From the NCBI GenBank assembly GCA_023417935.1, contig JAEZDY010000014.1:1-64000 (forward strand): a stretch of DNA of 64,000 bases, given 5' to 3'. This DNA is from Bacteroidota bacterium. GTDB lineage: Bacteria; Bacteroidota; Bacteroidia; Bacteroidales; Lentimicrobiaceae. Made by a program: the position numbers and the translations under genes. Positions 8,854 through 16,227 of the stretch are shown here, one piece after another. How positions within the stretch are numbered: the stretch's first letter is position 1; every line of letters starts with the position of its first letter. The notes beneath the pieces are model-generated. The model made no database searches, was not told the DNA's origin, and saw only the letters and a list, made by a program, of their open reading frames with translations.

Positions 8854-9156
8854 GCACCTCACCCCGGCCCTCTCCTCAAGGAGAGGGAGGTAGAACGTAT
8901 TTCTATTGCCATGAGAAAAGGTTAATTGTTGAAGTTGATGGTTCTGTTCACCTAATAGATGAAAACATAGAGAGAGATAAGGAACGGACATCTATATTAG
9001 AAAATCACGGAATTAAAGTGATAAGATTCACGAATGAAGAGATTATTTTCAATCTGTCAGATGTTCTGAATAATATAAAAGAAGTAGCTGAAATGATTGA
9101 TAAATAGAAAAACGAACCTTCACCCTCTCTTTGAGGAGAGGGCCGGGGTGAGGTGC
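8854..9156. mobile_element. inverted-repeat cassette with DUF559 remnant
   Basis: A 34-bp repeat at 8854-8887 recurs inverted at 9123-9156 with a single mismatch. Each arm also contains a small internal palindrome (CTCCT...AGGAG). Between them is a 5'-truncated DUF559 frame. Repeats of this GGCCGGGGTGAGG type are frequent in many bacterial genomes and often lie beside DUF559 genes, so a small mobilisable or homology-driven cassette is a reasonable inference. Confidence 0.6.
8898..9107 (+). pseudogene. 5'-truncated DUF559 endonuclease-like gene
   Basis: The frame from YFYCHEKRL through VEVDGSVH to a stop at 9105-9107 encodes the C-terminal ~69 residues of a DUF559 (Vsr/restriction-endonuclease fold) protein. 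The usual N-terminal half, ending in the FYC segment just before the Glu-x-Asp-Gly metal site, is missing. The frame runs back into the inverted repeat without any start codon. It is probably a deletion remnant, not an expressed protein. Confidence 0.7.
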
Positions 9157-9188
9157 TTATGGGTTTGTAAAAATATTTTTACTAACAC

Positions 9189-9219
9189 TTGTATCACGCA
9201 AAAACATTTTGTACTTTTG
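9189..9219 (+). promoter_or_regulatory. promoter of rpsU
   Basis: TTG at 9189-9191, 20 nt, then TACTTTTG at 9212-9219 is an excellent Bacteroidota promoter. It gives a leader of about 55 nt before rpsU. Confidence 0.75.
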
Positions 9220-9280
9220 CAGCCCTTTAAAGAAAAATTGAATTCAATTTTACAAATTTAACAGAAAGAGAGAGTATTAC

Positions 9281-9475
9281 ATGATTATCGTACCCGTTAA
9301 AGAAGGCGAAAACATCGACAGGGCCTTAAAGAAACTGAAGAGGAAATTTGAAAAGACCGGTGTTGTTAAAGAACTCCGTGAAAGGCAAAAATTTACCAAA
9401 CCTTCTGTAAAGAACCGCGAAGAGAAACTGCACGCTATTTACGTACAGCAACTCCAGCAAGCTGCCGATCAATAA
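9281..9475 (+). CDS. rpsU: 30S ribosomal protein S21
   Basis: 64 aa, the normal S21 length, basic, with the N-terminal VKEGENIDRALKKLKRKFEKTG segment that defines the family. In the ribosome S21 sits near the platform and anti-Shine-Dalgarno region. It is first in a likely rpsU-xerC-hpf cluster, driven by the promoter at 9189-9219. A run AGAGAGAG lies just before the start. Confidence 0.96.
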   Translation: MIIVPVKEGENIDRALKKLKRKFEKTGVVKELRERQKFTKPSVKNREEKLHAIYVQQLQQAADQ

Positions 9476-9502
9476 GCCACTTTTTTTAAGTGCGATTTAA
9501 GG

Positions 9503-9521
9503 AAGAAAGTTTTGCTTTCTT
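9503..9521 (+). terminator. small hairpin between rpsU and xerC
   Basis: AAGAAAG and CTTTCTT flank a TTTTG loop. With no long T tract and a weak stem, it may act as a partial terminator or mRNA stabiliser. Confidence 0.3.
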
Positions 9522-9586
9522 GTAATATTGCGGTATATTTATCCGTTATTACAAAAAGGCTAAGTTTTCTTCTTTTATTTTAATAC

Positions 9587-10654
9587 ATGGTAAGAGAAAC
9601 TTTCTTCGACCAACTACAATACGAAAAACGTTATTCATCACATACGATTGAAGCTTACAGATGCGATCTCTTACAATTCAGTGATTATCTGAAGCATACA
9701 TACGAAGTTGAAAACGAAAATCAGGTTACCAGTGTCATGATACGTTCCTGGCTGGCTTCGCTAATAGAAGCCGGTAGGTCGGCCAGAAGTGTCAACCGCA
9801 AATTATCCTCCCTCAAAACATACTTTAAATACCTGCTCCGTTTGGGTTTAATTGAAACGAACCCTGTGCGGTTGTCTTCATCATTGCGTATTCCTGAAAG
9901 GCTGCCGTCATTTGCTACCAAAAAGGAAATGGAGCGTGCTTTGAATCCAAACACTATTAGCAGGAATACCGCTAACCGGGCCCTCAAAAATACGGATACT
10001 ACTGACCGGGACATCAAAAAAAAGAATACCGTTAACCGGCATACCGAGCATAGAAACATCGAAATTGAGGATAAAGAAGATCTTGACACCGCAAATAAAC
10101 ATAGGGATAATGAAAATCGGGACACCGAGATTACTTTTAGCAAAAGGCGGGATTTAATTGTATTGGAAGTTTTTTACAGCACCGGTATTCGACTGGCTGA
10201 ATTCGACAACTTATTGATAAATGACATTGACTTTTACACCAAAACTGTTAAAGTTACCGGAAAACGCAATAAGCAGCGAATCATTCCGGTTAGCGAACTG
10301 TTAATCATTAAGATTAAGGACTACCTTGCTATGCGGGAAAAAGTTGCCTTACTGGGAGAAAATCATTTCATCATTAATGATAAGGGGGTTAAAGCAGGAC
10401 GCGTATTTATTTATAACTTAGTAAAGGAATACCTCACACTTGCAGGTGTAACCGGAAGTAAGAGCCCGCATGTATTACGGCATACTTTCGCAACGCAGAT
10501 GCTTAATGAGGGGGCAGATTTGTTTGCAATAAAAGAATTATTAGGACATTCAAGCCTGGCTTCAACCCAGGTGTACACACATACAAACGTTGAAAAATTG
10601 AAATCTATATATAAACTAGCCCATCCCTGGGCGCAAATAAAGGAGGAATCATGA
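9587..10654 (+). CDS. xerC: tyrosine recombinase XerC-like, with repeat insertion
   Basis: 355 aa against about 290-300 for the family. The N-terminal SAM-like DNA-binding domain (about 1-100) and C-terminal catalytic domain are complete. All catalytic residues are present: Arg202, Lys226, His295/Arg298, His321 and nucleophile Tyr330. The extra length is an Asn/Asp/Thr/Arg/Lys-rich segment at residues ~119-184 between the domains, made of degenerate repeats such as NTANR, NTDTTDRD, NTVNR and DTANK. It should resolve chromosome dimers at dif with a second Xer protein. The next gene overlaps its stop by 4 bp (ATGA), so the two are translationally coupled. Confidence 0.9.
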   Translation: MVRETFFDQLQYEKRYSSHTIEAYRCDLLQFSDYLKHTYEVENENQVTSVMIRSWLASLIEAGRSARSVNRKLSSLKTYFKYLLRLGLIETNPVRLSSSLRIPERLPSFATKKEMERALNPNTISRNTANRALKNTDTTDRDIKKKNTVNRHTEHRNIEIEDKEDLDTANKHRDNENRDTEITFSKRRDLIVLEVFYSTGIRLAEFDNLLINDIDFYTKTVKVTGKRNKQRIIPVSELLIIKIKDYLAMREKVALLGENHFIINDKGVKAGRVFIYNLVKEYLTLAGVTGSKSPHVLRHTFATQMLNEGADLFAIKELLGHSSLASTQVYTHTNVEKLKSIYKLAHPWAQIKEES

Positions 10655-10944
10655 AAGTAAACATCACCTCGGTTAAATTTAAAACTGACCGAAAGCTCGA
10701 AGATTTTATTAATAGCAAAGTTGAAAAGCTTTCAAGCGTTTATGATGGAATTATTGGTAGTGACGTCACACTTAAACTGGAAAATGGAGATGCAGAGAAC
10801 AAAGTAGCCGAAATAAGGCTGCAAATCAGAGGTAATGACTTATTTGCAAGGAAGCAATCAGCAACATTTGAAGAGGCTACAGATACCGCTGTTGACGCTC
10901 TTCGTAAACAATTGGATAAGCATAAAGACAAGTTCAAGAAATAA
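10651..10944 (+). CDS. hpf: ribosome hibernation promoting factor (short HPF/RaiA)
   Basis: 97 aa, the short HPF form, with the beta-alpha-beta-beta-beta-alpha order. The start (VNITSVKFKTDRKLEDFI) and the C-terminal DALRKQLDKHKDKFKK helix are typical. It binds the 30S decoding site to inactivate or dimerise ribosomes in stationary phase. Its ATG overlaps the xerC stop (ATGA). Confidence 0.9.
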   Translation: MKVNITSVKFKTDRKLEDFINSKVEKLSSVYDGIIGSDVTLKLENGDAENKVAEIRLQIRGNDLFARKQSATFEEATDTAVDALRKQLDKHKDKFKK

Positions 10945-10978
10945 AAACAAGAATATCGCAAAAAAAAACCAAAAAGTA

Positions 10979-11009
10979 TTTGTTGGTGTCAAAATAGTTT
11001 ATACATTTG
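10979..11009 (+). promoter_or_regulatory. promoter of the tRNA-tuf operon
   Basis: TTTG at 10979-10982, 19 nt, then TACATTTG at 11002-11009. It precedes tRNA-Thr by about 120 bp and probably drives the tRNAs and tuf, possibly more. Confidence 0.75.
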
Positions 11010-11034
11010 CAGTCCTTTTGAAAAGAAGGACTGC
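11009..11034 (+). promoter_or_regulatory. hairpin at the very start of the tRNA-tuf transcript
   Basis: GCAGTCCTT (11009-11017) pairs perfectly with AAGGACTGC (11026-11034) around an 8-nt loop, right at the predicted transcription start, and is followed by CTCTTTTT. It could be an early attenuator or a protective 5' stem-loop. Confidence 0.5.
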
Positions 11035-11127
11035 TCTTTTTAAAAGAGCTAAAAAAGATAATAAAAGTGAGCATCTCAGTGTACTTGCCTGATCACAAAA
11101 GCATTTAAGACAGAGATAAAAAACATT

Positions 11128-11201
11128 GCCGATGTAGCTCAGTTGGCCAGAGCAGCTGATTTGTAATCAGCTGGTCGGGGGTTCGAATCCCTCCATCGGC
11201 T
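11128..11201 (+). tRNA. tRNA-Thr (TGT)
   Basis: Acceptor GCCGATG pairs with CATCGGC. The anticodon arm CTGAT/ATCAG encloses TTTGTA with anticodon TGT, and the T arm is standard. The discriminator is T; CCA is not encoded. First of four tRNAs ahead of tuf. Confidence 0.93.
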
Positions 11202-11237
11202 CAGTTCTTTGAATAATTAAGATTAAATAATTTGTAC

Positions 11238-11319
11238 GGGGGGATACCAGAGCGGTCAAATGGGGCAGACTGTAAATCTGTTGGCGCAGCCTTCGGAGGT
11301 TCGAATCCTCCTCCCCCCA
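11238..11319 (+). tRNA. tRNA-Tyr (GTA)
   Basis: Acceptor GGGGGGA pairs with TCCCCCC. The anticodon loop CTGTAAA gives GTA. The long variable arm (GCGCAGCCTTC region) is typical of bacterial tRNA-Tyr. The discriminator is A. Confidence 0.93.
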
Positions 11320-11363
11320 CAAAACAAAAGTAATGCAGGAAAAAACTGTTTTACTTTGGCTAT

Positions 11364-11436
11364 GCGGAAATAGCTCATTTGGTAGAGCGACAGCCTTCCA
11401 AGCTGTAGGTGGCGGGTTCGAGCCCCGTTTTCCGCT
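11364..11436 (+). tRNA. tRNA-Gly (TCC)
   Basis: Acceptor GCGGAAA pairs with TTTCCGC. The anticodon stem ACAGC/GCTGT encloses CTTCCAA with anticodon TCC. Confidence 0.93.
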
Positions 11437-11499
11437 CAATCTGAATGCTGCTGATGAGCTTCATTGTGATACATGTCGGCTCTTTCAGAGTTTATAAAA

Positions 11500-11571
<72 letters not shown>

Positions 11572-11634
11572 CAGATTTTTTTTGTATTATGGTAAGTTTT
11601 AAAGAATTTACAAAAATTAACACATCAATTTAAT

Positions 11635-12822
11635 ATGGCAAAAGAAAAATTCGATCGTTCCAAACCGCACGTTAACGTTGGTACCATCGGTCACGTTGAC
11701 CATGGAAAGACTACATTAACTGCTGCTATTACACTTTGCTTAGCCGATAAAGGCTGGTCAGAGTTCAGGTCATTTGACTCAATTGACAATGCTCCTGAAG
11801 AAAAAGAGAGAGGTATTACTATTAACACCGCTCACATTGAATATCAAACAGCAAATCGCCACTATGCGCACGTTGACTGCCCTGGTCACGCTGACTATGT
11901 TAAGAACATGGTAACAGGTGCTGCCCAGATGGACGGTGCTATTTTGGTTGTTGCTGCAACTGACGGACCAATGCCTCAAACCCGTGAGCATATTCTTTTA
12001 GCTCGCCAGGTTGGTGTTCCCCGTTTGGTTGTTTTCATGAACAAGGTTGACCTTGTTGACGATCCTGAACTTCTGGATCTCGTTGAAATGGAAATCCGTG
12101 ACCTCCTTTCTTTCTATGGTTTTGATGGTGACAACTCACCTATTATCCGTGGTTCAGCACTTGGTGGACTAAATAAAGAGCCTGTTTGGGTTGAAAAGAT
12201 CATTGAACTCATGGACGCTGTTGATAACTGGATTCCACTGCCTCCACGTGATGTTGACAAGGATTTCCTTATGCCAGTTGAGGACGTGTTCTCAATTACA
12301 GGTCGTGGTACTGTTGCTACCGGTCGTATTGAAACTGGTGTTATTCACACAGGTGACCCCGTTGAAATCATTGGTTTAGATGCTGAGAAACTGAAATCAG
12401 TAGTAACCGGTGTTGAAATGTTCCGTAAGATCCTTGATACAGGAGAAGCTGGTGATAACGCAGGTTTGTTGCTCCGTGGTATTGATAAAGAAGCTATCCG
12501 CCGTGGTATGGTTATCGCCAAACCAGGTTCAGTGAAGCCACATAAAGAATTTAAAGCTGAGGTTTATATCCTTAAGAAAGAAGAGGGTGGACGTCACACT
12601 CCATTCCACAACAGGTACCGCCCACAGTTCTATTTCAGAACCACTGACGTTACCGGTGAAGTAATTCTTGGCGATGGTGTAGAAATGGTAATGCCAGGTG
12701 ACAACCTAACAATTACTGTTAAGCTTATTCAGCCGATTGCTATGTCGAAGAACTTACGTTTTGCTATCCGTGAAGGTGGTAGAACAGTAGGAGCGGGACA
12801 GGTAACCGAGATACTTGACTAA
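11635..12822 (+). CDS. tuf: translation elongation factor Tu
   Basis: 395 aa, full length. The P-loop GHVDHGKT, the switch II region DCPGHADY and the NKVD guanine-specificity motif are all present, followed by domains 2 and 3. It carries aminoacyl-tRNA to the ribosome as a GTP complex. It sits between a tRNA cluster and tRNA-Trp-secE-nusG, the usual bacterial arrangement. Confidence 0.98.
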   Translation: MAKEKFDRSKPHVNVGTIGHVDHGKTTLTAAITLCLADKGWSEFRSFDSIDNAPEEKERGITINTAHIEYQTANRHYAHVDCPGHADYVKNMVTGAAQMDGAILVVAATDGPMPQTREHILLARQVGVPRLVVFMNKVDLVDDPELLDLVEMEIRDLLSFYGFDGDNSPIIRGSALGGLNKEPVWVEKIIELMDAVDNWIPLPPRDVDKDFLMPVEDVFSITGRGTVATGRIETGVIHTGDPVEIIGLDAEKLKSVVTGVEMFRKILDTGEAGDNAGLLLRGIDKEAIRRGMVIAKPGSVKPHKEFKAEVYILKKEEGGRHTPFHNRYRPQFYFRTTDVTGEVILGDGVEMVMPGDNLTITVKLIQPIAMSKNLRFAIREGGRTVGAGQVTEILD

Positions 12823-12835
12823 TACAAAAAAACAC

Positions 12836-12871
12836 GGGATAAAGGTGTTCATAACAGAGCGCCTTTATCTC
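12836..12871 (+). promoter_or_regulatory. RNA hairpin after tuf
   Basis: GGGATAAAGG pairs with CCTTTATCTC (one G-U), with a smaller TGTT/AACA stem inside the loop. No T tract follows, so it is more likely a processing or stability element between tuf and tRNA-Trp than a true terminator. Confidence 0.45.
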
Positions 12872-12931
12872 TGCCATATTGAATAAATGGATTATGGCAG
12901 GGAGAAATCTCTGAGAGTAAAGATAACTCAA

Positions 12932-13004
12932 ACGGGTGTAGCTCAATTGGTAGAGTAGCGGTCTCCAAAACCGTTGGTTGGGAGTTCGAGTCTCTCCACC
13001 CGTG
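12932..13004 (+). tRNA. tRNA-Trp (CCA)
   Basis: Acceptor ACGGGTG pairs with CACCCGT. The stem GCGGT/ACCGT encloses CTCCAAA with anticodon CCA. The discriminator is G. It lies 19 bp before secE. Confidence 0.93.
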
Positions 13005-13023
13005 CAAAAAAATAAATGGTTAC

Positions 13024-13221
13024 ATGGCAAAGACTAAGATTCAGGAATACATCAATGAAAGTTACGATGAGTTGGTGCATAAAACATCCTGGCCCTCATG
13101 GAGTGAACTCCAAAACAGTGCAATAGTAGTATCCATCGCTTCCCTTATAATCGCTTTAGTCGTTTATTTGATGGATATGTCTTTCCAAACTTTGTTGAAA
13201 CAGTTCTACCTGCTGTTTTAA
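13024..13221 (+). CDS. secE: preprotein translocase subunit SecE
   Basis: 65 aa, the short single-span form of SecE. An amphipathic helix containing ELVHKTSWPSWSEL (about 15-30) precedes one membrane segment (about 35-55). It clamps SecY in the inner-membrane translocon. It lies directly after tRNA-Trp and before nusG, the conserved position. Confidence 0.93.
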   Translation: MAKTKIQEYINESYDELVHKTSWPSWSELQNSAIVVSIASLIIALVVYLMDMSFQTLLKQFYLLF

Positions 13222-13285
13222 TGAATAACCTGCTTTTTCTACTAATATATCAGTTGTTTGATATCAATCTTAACCAGGTGTCTGT

Positions 13286-13828
13286 ATGAGTGATCAACTT
13301 AAAAAGTGGTATGTTATCAGGGCCATCAGCGGAAATGAAAAGAAGGTAAAACAATACCTTGAAAGTGAAATTAACCGCCTTGGCCTTAAAGATGTCATAT
13401 CTCAAGTGCTGATCCCGACTGAGAAAGTCTATCAGGTGCACAAGGGAAAGAAAATCAGTAAAGAACGGAATTATTTACCGGGCTATATATTGATTGAAGC
13501 GATTTTAACTGGTGAAATTCCGCACATTATAAAAAATGTACCGGGAGTATTAGGATTTCTTGGATCAAAGGGTGAACCCGTTCCCCTTCGACCTGCAGAA
13601 GTTAACCGCATATTAGGTAAAGTTGACGAACTAACAGAGCAAGGCGAAGAAGTCAGTGTTCCGTTTATAGTTGGCGAAACCGTAACAGTAATCGATGGGC
13701 CTTTTAACAGCTTCACCGGCGTGATCGAAGAGATCAATGAGGAGAAGAAAAAGTTAAAAGTTATGGTTAAAATATTTGGCCGTAAGACCCCTCTTGAACT
13801 GGGATTTATGCAGGTAGAAAAAGATTAA
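13286..13828 (+). CDS. nusG: transcription termination/antitermination protein NusG
   Basis: 180 aa, with an N-terminal NGN domain (starts KKWYVIRAISGNEKKV) and a C-terminal KOW domain (VGETVTVIDGPFNSFTGVI, about 128-175). It binds RNA polymerase and links it to Rho or ribosomes. It opens the nusG-rplK-rplA-rplJ-rplL-rpoB-rpoC string. Confidence 0.97.
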   Translation: MSDQLKKWYVIRAISGNEKKVKQYLESEINRLGLKDVISQVLIPTEKVYQVHKGKKISKERNYLPGYILIEAILTGEIPHIIKNVPGVLGFLGSKGEPVPLRPAEVNRILGKVDELTEQGEEVSVPFIVGETVTVIDGPFNSFTGVIEEINEEKKKLKVMVKIFGRKTPLELGFMQVEKD

Positions 13829-13870
13829 AGAACGGGAAGTGTGATAAATAACTTCACTAAGTAATCAACA

Positions 13871-14320
13871 ATGGCAAAAGAAATAAGCGGTTTAATTAAA
13901 CTGCAAATTAAAGGTGCTGCAGCCAATCCGTCACCACCTGTTGGACCTGCATTGGGTTCTAAGGGCGTGAACATAATGGAGTTTTGTAAGCAATTTAATG
14001 CTCGTACACAGGAGTCGGCAGGTAAATTATTACCTGTTATTATTACTGTGTATAAGGACAAATCATTTGATTTTGTCATCAAAACTCCGCCTGTAGCAGT
14101 TCAGTTGTTAGAAGTAAGTAAATTGAAAAGTGGGTCGGCTGAACCAAACCGTAAAAAAGTTGCTTCTGTAAATTGGGAGCAGGTTCAGGCAATAGCTGAA
14201 GCTAAAATGGTTGACCTGAATGCCTTTACGCTGGAATCAGCCATGCGTATGGTAGCAGGAACTGCCAGAAGCATGGGTATTACCGTTTCGGGCACTCCAC
14301 CATTTGCTTACGATAAATAA
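13871..14320 (+). CDS. rplK: 50S ribosomal protein L11
   Basis: 149 aa. The N-terminal domain shows the proline-rich NPSPPVGPALGSKGVNIMEF motif (thiostrepton and factor-binding face). The C-terminal RNA-binding domain ends in the MAGTARSMGITV-type helix. It is part of the GTPase-associated centre with L10/L12. Confidence 0.97.
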   Translation: MAKEISGLIKLQIKGAAANPSPPVGPALGSKGVNIMEFCKQFNARTQESAGKLLPVIITVYKDKSFDFVIKTPPVAVQLLEVSKLKSGSAEPNRKKVASVNWEQVQAIAEAKMVDLNAFTLESAMRMVAGTARSMGITVSGTPPFAYDK

Positions 14321-14369
14321 ACTAAACTGCCGGAAACGGTTGTAAATTGTTAAAAACAAATTCTTAACA

Positions 14370-15065
14370 ATGGCTAAATTGACAAAAAAAAGGAAAGAGG
14401 CACTTGCAAAGTTCGATAAGAATAGCACTTATTCCCTGACTGAAGCCATAAAAGTGGTTAAGCAGATAAGTAACACTACATTTGACAGTTCTGTAGATGT
14501 GGATGTGCGCCTGGGTGTAGACCCGCGTAAAGCCAATCAGATGGTCAGAGGTACTGTTATGCTACCCCATGGAACTGGAAAAACTGTTAGGGTATTGGTT
14601 CTCTGCACACCTGAGAAGGAAGCAGAAGCTAAAGAAGCCGGTGCAGATTATTATGGGCTGGATGAGTATATCCAAAAAATCAAGGAGGGATGGACCGATG
14701 TTGACGTTGTGATCACTATGCCTAGCATTATGCCTAAGGTTGGTGCACTCGGAAAAATTTTAGGTCCCCGTGGCTTGATGCCAAATCCCAAAACCGGTAC
14801 TGTTACCATGGAAGTGGGTAAAGCAGTTACCGAAGCGAAAGCCGGTAAAATAGATTTTAAGGTAGATAAGTTCGGAATTATACATGCTGCTATTGGTAAA
14901 GTCTCTTTTGACGAAGCCAAACTCATGGACAATGCGAAGGAACTGCTGCAAACTATCATCAAACTGAAACCGGCCGCTGCTAAAGGTACATACATGAAAT
15001 CATTATTCATGTCAAGTACTATGAGTCCGGGTATTCGTGTTGATCAAAAATCAATCACTGCGTAA
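14370..15065 (+). CDS. rplA: 50S ribosomal protein L1
   Basis: 231 aa, full length. The signature segment GKILGPRGLMPNPKTGTVT lies near residues 125-150. L1 forms the mobile stalk at the E site. In many bacteria it represses its own operon by binding mRNA that mimics its 23S site; no such mimic was identified here. Confidence 0.97.
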   Translation: MAKLTKKRKEALAKFDKNSTYSLTEAIKVVKQISNTTFDSSVDVDVRLGVDPRKANQMVRGTVMLPHGTGKTVRVLVLCTPEKEAEAKEAGADYYGLDEYIQKIKEGWTDVDVVITMPSIMPKVGALGKILGPRGLMPNPKTGTVTMEVGKAVTEAKAGKIDFKVDKFGIIHAAIGKVSFDEAKLMDNAKELLQTIIKLKPAAAKGTYMKSLFMSSTMSPGIRVDQKSITA

Positions 15066-15106
15066 GTTAAATCTGTGGACTTTCCTCGTAAAAAGTAGAA
15101 AACATC

Positions 15107-15628
15107 ATGAGAAAAGAAGAAAAGAGTCAACTGATCGACACCCTGACTGAGCAGCTGCAAAACAGCAACAACCTTTATATAACTGATATTTCAAATTTAA
15201 ACTCTGAAGTAACCAGTAAATTAAGAAGGTTATGTTTTAAGAAGGATGTAAAGTTGATCGTGGTTAAAAACACATTATTGCGTAAAGCAATGGAACGTTC
15301 TGAAAAGGACTATTCAGGGCTATACGAAGCATTGAAAGGTGCTACTTCCATTATGTTATCGGAAGTTAATAATGAGCCCGCTAAGCTAATCAAGGAGTTT
15401 CGTAAAACAAGCGACAAACCTATATTAAAAGGTGCGTTTGTTGAAGAAATGTCATTCCTGGGCGACAAAAGCCTCGATATGCTTGTCAGCATCAAATCGA
15501 AAAACGAACTTATCGGAGACATCATTCTTGCGCTCAAATCACCTGCAAACAATGTTATTTCAGCACTGCAATCAGGTGGCCACAAGTTGAGTGGTGTACT
15601 CAAAACCCTCTCTGAGAGGGAATCCTAA
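15107..15628 (+). CDS. rplJ: 50S ribosomal protein L10
   Basis: 173 aa. The N-terminal RNA-binding domain (starting MRKEEKSQLIDTLTEQL) and a C-terminal helix that carries the L7/L12 dimers are recognisable. The 41-nt gap upstream is too short for a full L10-leader of the Bacillus type. Confidence 0.95.
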   Translation: MRKEEKSQLIDTLTEQLQNSNNLYITDISNLNSEVTSKLRRLCFKKDVKLIVVKNTLLRKAMERSEKDYSGLYEALKGATSIMLSEVNNEPAKLIKEFRKTSDKPILKGAFVEEMSFLGDKSLDMLVSIKSKNELIGDIILALKSPANNVISALQSGGHKLSGVLKTLSERES

Positions 15629-15707
15629 TACTTCATTAAGAAGCTAAAAAAATCAAAAATACCGAGTAAGTAACTATCATTGTAAACATTTAAAAAACAT
15701 CTATAAA

Positions 15708-16085
15708 ATGGCAGACTTAAAAGCTTTTGCAGAACAATTGGTTAACCTGACTGTTAAAGAAGTTAATGAATTAGCCCAAATCTTAAAAGACGAATATGGT
15801 ATTGAACCAGCAGCTGCTGCTCCAGTTATGATGGCAGGTGCAGGTGGTGGCGATGCTCCCGTAGCAGAAGAAAAAACCGCATTCGACGTTATCCTTAAAT
15901 CTGCTGGTCAGGCTAAACTTGCAGTTGTTAAACTGGTGAAAGAACTCACAAGTCTTGGGCTTAAAGAAGCTAAAGAACTTGTAGACGCTGCACCAAAAGC
16001 AATCAAAGAAGGTGTATCGAAAGACGAAGCCGAAGCATTGAAAAAACAACTTGAAGAAGCTGGCGCAGAGGTTGAAGTAAAATAA
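15708..16085 (+). CDS. rplL: 50S ribosomal protein L7/L12
   Basis: 125 aa. The N-terminal dimerisation domain, an Ala/Gly hinge (AAAAPVMMAGAGGG, about 36-50) and the C-terminal factor-binding domain (EKTAFDVILKSAG...VKLVKELTSLGLKEAKELVD) are all present. It recruits translational GTPases to the ribosome. Confidence 0.97.
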   Translation: MADLKAFAEQLVNLTVKEVNELAQILKDEYGIEPAAAAPVMMAGAGGGDAPVAEEKTAFDVILKSAGQAKLAVVKLVKELTSLGLKEAKELVDAAPKAIKEGVSKDEAEALKKQLEEAGAEVEVK

Positions 16086-16119
16086 GTAGACGGGATTAGC
16101 TCGCAATTATACACTCCAG

Positions 16120-16179
16120 GTTCTGTTGCTACGCTTAAGTGAGGCAACAGAACTTGTTGTTCCCCGATTTGATATCGGG
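16120..16179 (+). promoter_or_regulatory. tandem hairpins in the rplL-rpoB gap
   Basis: A perfect 10-bp stem (GTTCTGTTGC 16120-16129 with GCAACAGAAC 16144-16153, 14-nt loop) is followed by a 6-bp stem (CCCGAT 16163-16168 with ATCGGG 16174-16179). No T run directly follows. This is the position where other bacteria have a partial attenuator or RNase processing site that lowers rpoBC relative to ribosomal protein mRNA. That function here is inferred. Confidence 0.6.
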
Positions 16180-16227
16180 TTTAATTGTTTTAATTCTTGA
16201 GTATTATTTACTTAAAATTTCAAAACC

